Shown piece after piece: positions 12,039 through 25,429 of a stretch of 64,000 nt of DNA. The notes beneath the pieces were generated by a model, which saw only the letters and a program-made list of their open reading frames with translations, was not told the origin of the DNA and searched no databases. A program made the position numbers and the translations under genes. The stretch is from Trichoplusia ni (Eukaryota > Arthropoda > Insecta > Lepidoptera > Noctuidae), in NCBI RefSeq assembly GCF_003590095.1, contig NC_039481.1, forward strand, positions 6,696,001 to 6,760,000, written 5' to 3'. Positions within the stretch are counted from its first letter, which is position 1. Every line of letters begins with the position of its first letter.

Positions 12039-13729
12039 GGTGGACGTTAATATTACATTTTGTACAGCAACTAGGATAGCATAGGGCGAGTGGAAAAAAT
12101 GCACTTTGATAATGTTTGCGTGACTTCAGTTGGGTTGTATTGTTTTTTCCATGAGTTCTATACTAATATACTAAGTAATTAATTTTGGCGTGTTTGTCTA
12201 TTGCCATGCTTGGGAATATTACTTCCACACTAAAGAATTGTAAAAATGTTGAAGGAAGATACGTCTTTTCTATTTCTTTCCAGTAAATGCTACATACGTT
12301 ATGTCCGACATGTTATTATTGAAAGCCTATAATTTACGGTCCGCGCATTAGTTGTAACTCTTCACACTACGCCTTTATCTTAAAGGAACAGATATCAATT
12401 TATTAATCCTTGTTACGATTCATGTGCGGTTGACCATACACTGTTGACACTGGCCATGAATTATCCATATTATAAAACTTGTGTATTTTAAATCAGGCAG
12501 TCGCCGCTTGTTTATTGCAAAAGGTATACTAAATTAAATATGTCGTGGTAATTCCATGGCTAGTGACTGATTCAAAATGCAACAGCTTTATAATGAACTT
12601 TGGAATCATTGTAAAACAACTACCGAAAATAAAACACAAGTATGTGACGCATTATTTTATTACACATCCCGTTTGAAAATTCTATAGTTTCACTTCAAAA
12701 TTAACAACTTTGGACACATTGAGATTCATGCTATGGAAGACCTTGTCGAATCAAGTCTTTACACTGTAAGACACCATACCAGGGAACCAAGTGCCGATGT
12801 CATTATCACTAACAGGATAGTATTGTCAAGCTACGTAAACAATTGTGATGGTTTAGAAATAGCACGTAATCCAATATTTACAAACATTATATTGTTATGA
12901 CTTCTAACTTCGTTAGGATAAATACATACCGCAGTAGTAAAAAATCGGAAGTCGGTAAACTTTGGAAATCTATATAAACAGTACACAGTCTTAATATTAG
13001 CACTGCCCTATAAATTATGTAAATGTATTTTTAATTGTTAAAAATCACCTTTATAATGTTTTTATTCAAGTTTATTAACAATTTATTCATAAAACTTACA
13101 TTAGATAAACTTTATAGTTGTACTTTAATCGATAGCTTTGTATAAAAATACTTTTTTTTTAGTTTGTATTTTATATCGAGTCAAACACTAATATTGCTTT
13201 ATGTACCTATTTCGTAAAAATATCTAAAAATCCACAAACATTATTTAAAATAAGACACAGTTGAACCACCTTACTATTGAATATTATGATGACGGAATAA
13301 CATAAATGCATTAATGAGTTTATAGTGGAGTGACCGAACGAAGCTTACATAGGTACCTCTTGCGCGTCACAAACTAGTCAACAAGTGGAGCAGTTATGTT
13401 ATAGTAGGAACGAGTACCATTCGCGAGTATAGGCACCGGACGATAGGTGCGACAGAAGTTGATTACTTGAGCAAACATTTAAAGGTCTTACAAAAAGTGG
13501 GGATTTTACAGTAAGTTTTGTCCGAAAAATAATAGATTATTGTTATAAATAGATATAAGATGTTTGAAAAATCCGCCAGTATTGCAGCACCACGTCTTGT
13601 TTCTCTCCATTTGTTTACTATTCCGTGTCGTCTGTTACAATCGAAGTCTTTTAACAAACAAACCAGTGACAAGTTCCGGGTATAGCCCGGATAAAGTATA
13701 TATCCTTATGCTACGTATGAAAGTGTTAG
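12039..13729. other. convergent 3' spacer
   Basis: This is the 3' UTR of CSN6 (to about 12650) and the unresolved 3' UTR of the PARG-like gene on the other strand; candidate minus-strand AATAAA signals appear as TTTATT near 13072 and 13085. No other gene is visible. Confidence 0.5.
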
Positions 13730-16700
13730 CTATGTGTCGTCCGGTATTTTCTCGATGCCTATGAGTTCGTCGAACAGCGAGTGGTTGTCGGGGATCACAT
13801 GCGGCTCGTTGAGCGTTTGCCGCGCGAACTTGAGCACCGCACGCGCTAGCTGGCCCACTGTCCACTTCCTATCCACTAACACTCGGACGAGGGTGTCGAG
13901 CTGCAATGTAGGTATTTATATTAGTATGTATATTGAATTTTATAGGCATGTTATGCGGAGGAATGAGAATGTGGTGAGGAAGGTGTTCAGTATGGATGTA
14001 AATGTATACAGGGGAAGAGGAGGACCAAGGACACGATGGATGGATTGTCTAAACGACGATATGGCTGCAAATAACGTTCTCGTGAGATGACGTCAGACCT
14101 GACGTCGACCCTAATTAATAATTGGGATAAGGGCAGGGGAATGATGATAATGTTTTTTGAATTTGAAAAGTAATCGGTTAATAGAAAAATATAAAAAAGT
14201 ACCGCACTTAACACAATACGTATCGAAAAAGTGCCGACCGAGATACGGTTGTCAACAGAAAGCAGTTTGGCTGAACTTTGGCAGCTGAAATAAACCTACC
14301 TTAAATAATTTCTCGTTTCCGAACGTGTAGTAGATGAGTGCAGGCACGCCGGCGACGCTGGCCGCCAGCCACTGCAGCAGCAGCTTGAGCTGCGGATGTC
14401 CCCGCAGGCGGCGGCCGCAGCCCCAGTTGCCCGTCGCCACCGGCCGGCACGACCCGCCCGACACGATCTTGTGCGCCAACTGCGACAACTGTGGACCGTG
14501 TTGCGATCAACTTCACTTACCATCCGTACGGCTGGCTTTTTTTTAAGTTGTATAGCTTTGTACGTACAGTTAAGAGAGACTTTTTAGCTCTATGTGTATG
14601 ATGCATAGTTATTTAACATCTAGCGATTGAGTACATGGCTTTCGTAGAATAGAAAAGTATATTTCATCATCTGTAATATTTTATTGTTAAGAATTCGAGA
14701 AAATGTTGTCTTCTTTAATAACACATTACTACATTAATTATCTAATGGTCAGTTGGTGTACTAAATTAGAACATTGGTAAGGTTGGAGGATGGGAACATG
14801 GGAGGACAGTGCGTTAGATGAACATACATCAAGTATTAGCATGCAACCACAGAAGTATATGTTTCGACAGAAAGCAAAGACGTATCATCATTGTTAGTAT
14901 TACTGAGTGAGAAGTATTAGCGACGGGTGCACGCCTGACCTTCGGTTTCTTTAGCTTTACAGTGACCGGTTCGCATTCGACGGTCTCTTCAATGGTCTCT
15001 ACGATCATATTTATCATCCAGTTCAACTTTTTCTTCCGGAGACCGGGGTTAGCGAGCTTGCTCTCTCGCTTGTCAGCCGAGCTGGCGTTAGATCTGATCT
15101 CTCCGTCAGTGTGTGCTGTCTCGCTCGCTCGCGTGCCCTCTAATATCTCCTCCGGAATAGATTCTTTAACTTTACGTTTCTGTCAAAACATATAGCATTT
15201 TAACTCCAGTGGGTGGTATTATTTGATTAGTTACTTCAGCTGCGTTTCGTCTGTTTTATTTACAAATAAATTTATTCAAATTAGTCGCAATTTATTGTTT
15301 ATCTAGTTTCCAAAATGTTGATCGCCAGTTAGCTTCTTTCGGTAGGTAGGCATTAGTTTAAAATTCAGTTAGAATAAACATATCTGGTAAAGATTTTGGT
15401 CTCTGTACCATTCAAAAGAAGGCAATAACTTCATATTAAAATAGGAAAACAAAGAAGTCCTAAAACTACAGGCGTGTTTAGTAAACTGGTTGTATTTTTG
15501 TTACACAAAATGTCTGTTATATTTTGAAGGAAAAAAATACATCTGAAAATAAATGAATTATTATAGGTTACATGTTATTTTAGGCTGTTACTCGTTTTGG
15601 GCAGTAGGTAGTTTTTACAGACTTCTATGAGTGTTCTTCGAGAAAGGACTTAATTGTCCATCAGTTGAAAAAAGACCGGGTCTTAAAATAAAAAGCATTA
15701 ATAGGTTAATCATTAAGCAGCATTATGCTGGAGGTGGTTTAGCTCGCTTCATTTGCAGTGTTTAGTCCTAGCAGCTCCAGGTCTCCATTGATTCTTCAAC
15801 CTTGTGCTAGTATGCAACAAGGGAGTGGGCCCCCTTGGTTCAAGTTAAAGTGTTGTAGTTACCTGCCTACCTACAGCCCATATTCCTAGAGTGAAGATAT
15901 CGTGAAAGACTGTGCGTGGTTTAGACGCCCATACGAGCGTTCTAGACCAAAAAAAATCGAAGATCACAGGAAATCTTAATGTGTACCTACAAGATTGAAG
16001 ATATCGTAAAAGGATTCGTGGTGTGTACGACTACGCACACGATCCTGCCAGTGCGCAAAATCGAAAATCACGGGAAATCTTCTCAAAGTGTAACAGTGTA
16101 CATAAGAAGTCAGATATATGTATGAGTACGTACGAGATGCGCGGCCAGCCTGTGCTTGTGCCTGGCCAGCTCCAGCGAGAGCGAGCGCGCGGCGAGCGCC
16201 AGCGGGCGCGGCGGCAGCGCGCGCGGCTCGCGCCCGTACAGCTCCGCCGCCTCCGCGCCGCCGCCGCCCACCGCCAGCGACTCCGACAGCGTGCGCTTCA
16301 GCAGCGACCCTGCGAACCTACACCAACACACCCAGAGCTAAGCGGACTAGTCGGAGCAGGCGGGTAACAACTCAAGTGTTCATGATGGATGCCAAGCAAA
16401 ACGCAAACTTTATTGGTAATTAAATGGGACTTAAAATCTGAGTAGCTTTCGATACTGCCTGCTTTTAAGATGATTGAGTAAGTGACAAAACGATTACTGA
16501 CACAAAATAGGTAAATGGTACCACGTATTTTTTTTAGTCTTTGAACCTTAGGTTATGAGAAAAGCAGCGCGATAAGTAACTATGATGGTGAAACCTGAGT
16601 CTAAAATAGACTTTTATATCTAGGTAACTGATAAAATCTTAGTTTTATATATATGTTTTATATATCCATTGACCATCACTTGAGATAGACAGTATAGACA

Positions 16701-19700
16701 GTTAATAAAGCCATATGACGTATCCACTTAAAACAAGTCACATAAATCGTAGTCATATACATATCAGTTTGCCAGGGGAAGGATATGATGAAACCGTGCG
16801 AAATAGTAGCCAAACAGTCATGTGCTCCGATTTGGTATGGCAGTGTGGTAAGGTGGGAACTGCTCGATCTCGTTTTAGTGCGTAAACAAATTATTGTATT
16901 TTGCATACTTGATTTGCATTTGAAGTAAGAAGAAAAATTGTAAGGAAAAAAATAAGAAAAAAAGCATTCTGATTGCAGGCAATCGGTCTTGCGTATCGAA
17001 TTGGTCTTACCTAATATGTATAAAGAAAAAACACTGCACCAAACTTCATAAACAGCCAATTAGGACAGCTTTAAATAAATGTTTCATTCCATGAAGTAGG
17101 GTCCTACTTAGATACTTCATGGTAAGTACAATAGATTTTGAAAGCCAAAAAAAAAGGTGGGGGCAGAAAGTATTTTGCCTTCTTTCTACCTTGAGACTTC
17201 GTAACCATTTAAAGAGTAATCCTCCAATTTACGGGCCTCAACCGCGTTTTCTTCTGGCCCGTTCGAAAGGAAATCTTCTTTGAGCAATGATGGTGTTTCG
17301 ATATTAGTTGGATCTACATCGATGCCACTGACATAATAAAGTAACAGTTCAATTTTCAATGACAATGTATTTTGCAAATAATATGTAACCAATAAAAGCA
17401 CGACATATTGACCCATACTTTACTGTATTGTTAAACAATATAATTATCTCCAATCCCCACAAGTTGTTCGTCCAAATAGACAAATAAAATTAAATATGCT
17501 TACCTTATCACAGCCAAGTCACGGGAGTCTAACTCCCGATTTTTGTGTTCGCCGGAGTCTGCGTCGACGATGGGGTCGTTGAGCCACTGGTTGAACTGCT
17601 CATACACTTCTTCTAGCTCAGATCTGAAGCACAAAAATTATCATGAACGTCAAACAGTCACTGTTACTGGCCTACAGACCAAGCCTATATCATCATCTCG
17701 CTTTAACCACAGCTTTAACTATCCTGTAACTTCTTTAAGACACCCTTATTTATATCGTGCGTACTTGATGTAGTATTACGTAGGCTTTTCCGAAAGAAAA
17801 GCGGGTTTACGTAGAAAGTTCTCGCTACGACTGCTACGCAATTTCCTTATTAAGTTGTTGAGAGGGTGGATTTCGTAGCCGATGCGTGAGTAACTCACGT
17901 GTATTCAGTGCTGAAGCTGTACTTGGAGCTGTTCCCGGTGTCCTTCCTGCCGAGCGGACGCCGCCGCGGCGAGGGCTCGCCGTTACTGAGCGTCTCCTTC
18001 TCAGTCAGGACGAAGCCTACTGAGCCGCCGCGTTTTACTCTGACGAGGTAATCAAAATGTAAGGTAAATGTAAGGATCCTTCAAGACCGCAACGCTAGTT
18101 TTATTGCTGATTGGGAGACACGTACGGATATGAGATCCTTTGTGATTTCTTCCTTTTTTATAAATTTTAAAATAAAAGTTCTCGTCAATGAAATACGGGT
18201 ATCCCAACACTGATCAGCAGTATATGGGCCTCTAGGAGAACAGTAAAACCAGCCTTTTTATATATATTTTTATATTACTCTAGTATCCTGTAATTTCTTC
18301 TAACTGCGCAGCTAGAAAGATAAAAAAGTGGGGACCTTCTTTAAGTACACATTTGAACGTCATACCTACCTAATATCATTATCCTGTACTCCAGCCCCGG
18401 ATATGCTGATACCGACGGCGTAGCTGGAGCTGTCGGTGGACCAGTCCCCGGTGCTGGTGGTGGCGGAGGTGTCGGCCTCGCGGCGCAGTGCCTCCCGCAG
18501 CCGCGACGCGAAGCTCAGGCGCCGCTCCTCCGTCGACAATTCCTTCAGGTACTGGAATGAATTGGGGCGGGCGCTCTCGCCGCGACCCTCGTCTTCGCTA
18601 CCTGGTAGTATGGAATATGGGAATTTAGCGAACTGTCCCGTCGCAAAGGATGCAGATTCTTACTGCTTTTATGACCTATAGGACCTTGTCCTTGTAGGAC
18701 TTTGTGTGACCGCTTTTTGAAGAAGAAAGAATTTAATATATTAAAATGTATTATGTAATATATATAAATAGAATTTAAGATTTTGCTCCGGGATCCTTGA
18801 TCAATTTTTGTAATTCATTTAAATATCAATTATTAAATAGCAATAGATAAATTACAACCTTGAACCTTATGAACTTTGTCAAAAATGGAATAAAGATCCC
18901 GGAGTTAACCATATTCTGTCTTACTACTTTTATTTTTACGTATATTGTTTTTTTACTCAGGGGTATTTAGATGAAGCTATTTGGCTGAAGTATATCGCTA
19001 ATAATTTATTAAATCAAAGTTTCAATTCTAAAGGTATCCATACATCGTAGTTTTATATTGATCAAAATACACAAAATACGAATAATGATGGCAAGTGGCA
19101 ACCACACGTACTACCTACCGTAATCAAAACTATCGTTAGCACTATGGAACTCGTCGTCGCTGGAGTTGCAGGAGGAGTACAGGCTGTCCTGCTGCGCGTC
19201 CTGCGCGGGCGGCAGGCGCGTGACGGGCAGGCACTCGCCCGACGAGCCCAGCACTATGAAGCGGCCGCGGCGGTTGTTCAACATGCCGCCGTCCGGGGAC
19301 AGCCAGCACTTCTTTTTTGATAATTCTACACCTGGTGGTGGAAAGAGAAAATTTCGTTATTTAATTATTTGCTATTAAGTGCTTCTTTTTCGTTTCGCAA
19401 TAGACTTCCGCATTGAGGAATTTGCTCCTTGTGTCGCGGGGTTGTCAATAACATTCAAATTACGTCCACAAAGACACCCAAACTAGCATTCGTGGATAAC
19501 CCCAAAGCTTCGAGTCAAAACGTCGAGTAGTGGGTTAGTTATGGTGACCTCTACCACTAGGATGTCCGTGCAGTCATTTTTGTTTGTTAATGTAATTGTT
19601 AAAGAAATCAATGGAAAATATAGCATATCAAGGACTACTTAATTTGTGTGACAGCCATAAAATGTTATAGGGCCGGAAAATGTATCACATGCTAAATTTA

Positions 19701-22700
19701 TGCAGTATTATATTTTTGACCCAGTTTTGACTTTTGTTCCAGTCAGGACTTCACTATTACATCTTAAGTCCATGGCACACTTCACTGAATTTTGCACATC
19801 AACAAATTTCATTGCAAGCCAAAACGTCCTTCGCACATCCGATCTCAATTCCATCATCAATACTAATTACGTACTAGGATCGTTGAGGTTGAGCGTTTCG
19901 GCGCAGTAGTGCTGCGGCGAGGGGCTGCGGCTGTTGTAGCTGTTGATGGTGCTGCACGACGACGCCTGCTTGATGACCACCGTGGCTTCTACTTCCGGAG
20001 GGGTGTGGCTGCAGGATTCACCTGCAAAATGTATGAAGGTATGATGCTTGATGAATTTTATGCTGCGGTAATGTTGGTCGATGTAGTCGGTGGTCTTTTA
20101 GGAATAGAACTTTTTACGTTTATAAGAAACCATCTTGAAAAGTGCCTTGGGTAGGGTCGAAACTGTTATTGTTTAACGTGGGCTTGACATTAAATATGGA
20201 AAACGAGCAATGTACCTTCATTTATTATTGACTTCAATAGTTTTCTTAACTATTACGTTTTGCGACGCTGGAATTTTGTGATATTTTTTGGTGAGGTACC
20301 TAGGTAACCGTGAAACTTACTTCTTGCCAAATCATAAATCAACTCTACGTAACACATGTTCTCACCTATAGGCGACAGTCTCCTCTCATGCCTGGTACCG
20401 TCCCTGGTCTTCATGGGCGTCTGCTGGAAGGCGAGCAGGCACTTGTTGAGCTCCCGCAGGACATTGTCCTCCTCCCACTGGCCGAGAGGCAGCTTGCTGT
20501 AGTCCTCCGCGTCCATTAGGCATACCGTCACCTACGGCACCAATAAACCGAATGTAGATTATGTGATAGTTAGAAATACGTATAGCATATAGTTCGAAAT
20601 AGACTTTTCGTAGTATTCCTTACTGCATAAAGTAAATATACTTAATATATAGTATGGTACTCTATTTTATTTGGATAGCATCTTCGTTACCAAATTAGGA
20701 TTAATTGAATAGACCCTCTACGTCTACATTACTGGATCATAAAAAGTGACCTCAATGATTCATAACGATGAATCACTCGACGATTACTTGAGCAAAAAAG
20801 GAAAACGGTGACGACAACAGATTTTCTTTACGGACGTCCAAAATTCAGACTTCAAATAGTAGGTATATAGTAGGTAGGTATAACTCCATCGAAAAATCGT
20901 AGAAAGTCTTCAAAGTTACCGTTTTAGGATCATCCAATAGTTCGACTTTGGTTTTCTGTCGTTTGTCGCAGATCCTGCTGAACAGTCTGACGCCCTCCAC
21001 CTTCAGCACCTCGTTGTCTTCCAGTGCCTCCACCGACAACATGGCGGGCAGCAGCTCCGGCATCATGAACATTGATAGTGACTCCTGAAATAAATAGCTT
21101 TTGGTTTTCGTACTTTCGTTGTTCTTCAAAGAACACCAGCTATAAAAGTGGATAATTAGCCACTTTCTGGATAAATCTTAAAGCACTTAAAAAATAATCG
21201 ATTTCGCAGGAGGACAAGGTGCTAATTGAGGATACACGAATGTGTTCTACCGTTATTGACAAGCATCTAGTGTCTCTCAAGTTGCAGTTAAACAGTTGCA
21301 AATGTCTTCATAAACTATTGGCTTAAAACATACAAGGACATTGGCAAACGTGTTCCCAAATTCTCGCCATGTGTGTTCCTGAAAATAGCGTAGCATGTAT
21401 ACCTGTGATTCCCCATCAATGAGCGTGTCTCCGCCGACGCGGCTGGACGCGAAGCACACACGGATAGCTTCGTCGTTCTCGCACCGCTCCGGCCGGCCCT
21501 CGTGCCTCACTAGCAGCTTGCACAGCGGTAAACTGCATTCTAACCAGTCCTCTATGGTTAACCACTGTTTTGAAGTCATCACCTGTAACGACCAAATGTA
21601 GGCGTGAAGTTAGTTAAACAATTCTTCAAATTAGCCGTATGTTTAACCACTGCGTACATAAGAAAGTCAGTTAAAATTCATTTCCGTCATGTCGTATGTA
21701 TCGTAAAGCACACTATTGGCAAAATTCGCATTCAGCGACCGTATTTCTGTAGATTTTTACCCGACGTGTCATAAAACCTAAAAAACATGCTAACTAATAC
21801 ATAATCTTCATAAAGCTTACCTGTCTGCTTAACTTAATGGATCCCTCGTTGCTACTCTTATCTAACCATTCGAAGTAGTGGAGCAAACTTTTTAATTTGT
21901 TCCTCTGCGATTTTCTATAACAAATGAGTATCGATTAGTCGATGCGGTTGACGGTCAATTGAAACAATTGACAAACCAGTTCGAATTGTTTGGTCCACTT
22001 TTCTTAATTGTAGTGACAGCTAGCCGATACGAAATTTTGGACTGAGGAACGGCAGCAGAACACTAAGTATATACTACACCTATACTTAAAACAGTCTTCA
22101 TAAAGAAGTACTTGAAAATAAGTCCTTACGCGATGAGTTTCATTTATTTCCATAAGCTTAGCGGGATAGTGAGAGAAGAAATATTCTTAAGTTTCAAATT
22201 AACTGAATGGCAGACGTACCTGTGTAAATTCTTAAAAAAATGTGTAAAATTGAAGTCTTGCAAGGTGGGATGTGTCTTCTGCGTGCGCTTCGGATTCGTG
22301 GAGAAGAATGCGTGCGCCACCAGCGACGATACAAAATTGTACTCTAGTTCTGTTACATCACCTACAACATACATGACAAATTTATCATAACTAAAATACC
22401 GATGTTAATATCTACAAGTTGTTTATGATAAATATAACTTTTCTTTAGGTAGAAAACTTATATCGACCCAACTCGAAAGCCAGGCACATTGACATAGAGA
22501 TTTGCAGATTGTATAATAGCACGAAAATTGTAGATTTGTGTAAGTGTCCAAAAATAGTTGTCCAGATATCGATTTGCTATACGTTTCCACAAGCATTCTT
22601 TGACTCAAGCAAACGATATACGGTATTAACCTTCGCTGAACATCATGGAAACAGAAGTGCTTGAGTGACAAGTTTACGAAAAAAAGACGTTTCGAACTTA

Positions 22701-24730
22701 ATTATTGACGCTGATAGGTATAACTACCACTTTGTTCATATCTAGGTGATAAAGCTTAGGTAAATGTCAAATGGATGTCATTTATATAATGACAAATAAC
22801 TAGCCTGATTAGATATACCTACGGTACCTACCCATGAGTCAGGCATAGGCCTGAAACTGGATTAATTAAAAAATGCGCTCTGACAGGTCATGAGCACCAT
22901 TAATAAAATTAAAGCTTAAGTTATTTTATTAGCTATTGCTCGCGAGTGCACCTGCCTGAATGTCTGCTATAGCTGCAAAATATTACCCTCCCTTTACAAG
23001 GTCGGATAAAAGTAGCCGGTGTTTAGTGTTATTAATCCAAGGTGTCGGCTACCTTACTACGAAATATCATCGAAATCGGAAGGTAACAAACGTACATACA
23101 CATTCACATACTTTCGCATTTACAATATTAGTGTGATACTCGTACAAATCTGAAAAAAACACTTTCAATTGTGCATCATGTATTTAACGCAAAAGCAGAT
23201 CTCTGATAAGTATTTCGCCATGAAGGTACTTCAATCTTATATCACAATCCCAAAATATTATTCATACGTAACAAGTAACTCGCGCAGAAAATTGTTCCCA
23301 ATTCTAATTTAAACAATCCGACCCCGGGTTAAAAGACGTTCGGCACTGCGTCACTAGTGAGTGACTTGCTCGAGCAGTACCGATACGTACCCTTTACATA
23401 ACCAGTTACGAACCCATCTTCAATAAACAATTGTTTTATGTTACAAACTAACTTTATTTCCATATTTATCTAGTCCGGATTATGTGGCATCCGTTTTATG
23501 ACGTAACCTATATAGTTCCCCGGATTCCGATAATAATGCAGGCTGTTATGTAATTTAATCTTTCTACGGCGGTAATCGCAAAAAATTACCTATGGAGTTG
23601 AGCCCTACACACCCTAGGTAAAAAAATCAGCAGTCTTTCTTTGCAAAAATAGAACACTTACCGTGATTATAATCTTAAGTCAATTAGCTAATTGCGAGTT
23701 AATTGACTTAAGGTCATAAGATTGAAACATTGAAAACCTGTATGATTGTAAGATGTAAGATTACACCTTCTTATTAATTCGTTTTGACTAGCTGTTTCCC
23801 GCGGGCCCGATCACTTTATAAACTATCTGTATTCCAAGTTTCGTCTAAAACCGTTCAGTGGTTTCGCGTACAAACTTTCGCGTTTATAATATTAGTAGGA
23901 TTTTCTAAAGCGGCTACCTACGACTCGACGTTAGTAGGTACGTACTACGTACTCCATTTTTTATCGTTAACGTTCGTTCTTTTATTGTTTTAAAATATTT
24001 GCTACAGCCACAAAATACCCGATAGAATTTTCAGTGACTTACTCTAAGGATGGTTTCATAATGAGTGCTGGTGGGATCTACAGTATCATATTATTAATTC
24101 GGAGTATCAACGCTGTGGTATATATATAATTATATTCTCTCTTTTATGTATTACGTAGTGGTAAGATACTAACTTTGTTGTTGCAAACTGAACATGAGTC
24201 CTTTGGGCGGTCGCCAGCGCTTGAGGTGCAGCGCCTTGTTCACCATGATCCGTATAGTGTTGTCGAGGAAGTGCCTCCGTTCCTCCTCCGTCATCTCCTC
24301 CTCCATGAAAACCTCTAGCCCCTTCATCAGCTCTGGGTCCTTGATATCGTCATCAGGATCTATACCTATGCTGTTGGAGAAATCCAATGGAACATTTTTA
24401 TGAAGAGAAATTGGGTTATGAAATAGTTAGATAAAAAATGTTGCTCTGTTAAAGACTGTTTTATTGTAGTTTTTTAGTACCTACGTTATTACTTTTTTGA
24501 CTCGAATTTCCTCATTCTTACTGCATATAAGCTAACCAAGAAGTCATTAAGTACATTTTTTTTTTACATTTTAATTTTAATCGCTGCTACCGAACTTACT
24601 TGCACATTTCGTGTATTTTTAACATGTTAGAAGTCAGCTTAGCCGGGGAGGACGCCAGAAGTAGATGCTTTAAGTGTCGCTGTACTGACGTCCACCAAGG
24701 TAGATCACAAGGTAACATTACAAGCGCCAT
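13730..24730 (-). CDS. PARG-family protein with degenerate catalytic site and long insertion
   Basis: Sixteen minus-strand exons join without a frame break: 24730-24600, 24370-24174, 22361-22220, 21914-21821, 21582-21403, 21084-20920, 20531-20366, 20021-19875, 19331-19119, 18601-18370, 18039-17899, 17623-17504, 16317-16134, 15179-14940, 14488-14300, 13900-13730, giving 903 residues. The order follows poly(ADP-ribose) glycohydrolase: an N-terminal LPCDLPWW, helical domain (exons 2-4, ending LHYFEWLD), macrodomain core (exons 5-7, with FASSRVGG, MPELLPAML, LRELNKCLLAF), then VATGNWGCG and YYTFGNEKLF, and a last exon with RKWTVGQL. Key residues differ. The QEE signature is Q248-E249-S250, the GGG is G-G-D, and the Asp preceding Phe-Ala is Cys231. 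Exons 8-14 (about residues 359-784) add a serine-rich, low-complexity stretch between two conserved blocks. Hydrolase activity is therefore doubtful. The ATG follows a splice acceptor, so a 5' UTR exon is likely. Confidence 0.8.
13941..14153 (+). mobile_element. 3' fragment of a non-LTR retrotransposon (LINE)
   Basis: The plus-strand frame up to the TGA at 14088-14090 reads RHVMRRNEN, then RGRGGPRTRWMDCLNDDM. This is the usual C-terminal end of reverse-transcriptase polyproteins of insect non-LTR elements (the GHVMRR...RGRPRTRW...DM pattern). About 60 bases of AT-rich tail with GATGATAATG follow, as at such 3' ends. Only the last about 50 codons are present: a 5'-truncated dead copy. It lies in the last intron of the PARG-like gene, antisense to it. 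Confidence 0.7.
19427..19520. repeat. dispersed SINE-like fragment, copy 1
   Basis: The block containing CACAAAGACACCCAAACTAG and CATTCGTGGAT resembles the fragment at 59690-59810 (ACACATCCAGACCC...ACATTCGTCGAT), which ends in a tRNA B-box. Both look like pieces of the same lepidopteran interspersed repeat. This copy lies in an intron of the PARG-like gene. The similarity was judged by eye over a short stretch. Confidence 0.35.
23786..23905 (+). repeat. dispersed lepidopteran repeat fragment
   Basis: It begins GACTAGCTGTTTCCCGCGGG and ends TTTATAATATTAGTAGGAT. These two ends bracket a repeat that I recall as very common in moth and butterfly introns. Between them lies the typical CCGTTCAGTGGTTTCGCG segment. 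A related but more decayed piece is at about 23080-23140 (CTTTCGCATTTACAATATTAGTGTGA). Both are in the third intron region of the PARG-like gene. The element class cannot be settled from this copy. Confidence 0.6.
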
Positions 24731-25429
24731 GCTGCAATAAATAATTAAGTATGTATGAAAACTTTCATTCATTTTCATTTAAATTCCTCGGTGTTTACTA
24801 CTTTAATGAGGAGTGTTCATGGTAAATAAAATTAGGTAAAAACATGTTAAATTGATTTAAACATTTGCATATCATCAAAATATAGCTTATTATTTATGAA
24901 TATTAACAGTAACCAGTTGGCAACAAAATCAATAGCGAAGACGCCGTGTGCTCTACGAATATAAACAGCGCGCAAATCGAGCGGAGACCTAACACGAACG
25001 CTCCCAATACTGTTTGACACTTGACATTTGAAAGTAATACTGTCGAACTGCTAGTGTTTTTAAAGTGAACGGAGATCGCGTTTTCTATTTAAATTGTATA
25101 GAAACCTTAATTTTTGCTGTGAAATAATATTTACAGTAGTATAACTTTAATGTATGTTATACAAACAATTTTTTTGTCCAGTTTCATACATTAAAACGAT
25201 GACAAAATATTGCAACATAAATAGCACAGTTTCGTGTTTAGCAGTTACTGGTTTTATTAAATAACAAACGCAAATACCACGAGCATATGATCCTAATCAA
25301 TATATGCCGTAACAAACGATGTCATTAGTTTACGATTCTTATCGATTGTAGCTATGGTTATGTGATAAAATTATTGAGATAGGGAGCGCGTGATACGTAG
25401 TGTATCAAAGTACAAAGGTCGGCAGAAAA
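24731..25429. other. divergent spacer between the PARG-like gene (-) and AK3 (+)
   Basis: About 700 bases separate two start codons on opposite strands. The PARG-like start lies just inside a splice acceptor, so its non-coding first exon probably lies within this spacer. A locally G+C-richer patch near 24940-25010 is the best candidate for a shared promoter. No TATA box in a clear position. Confidence 0.45.

Noticed and set aside
14296..14587. Several overlapping long frames on both strands
   Set aside because: They are shadows of the G+C-rich PARG-like exon at 14300-14488.
16118..16423. Alanine/arginine-rich plus-strand frames
   Set aside because: They are antisense to the PARG-like exon at 16134-16317, whose splice sites and phase fit the gene.
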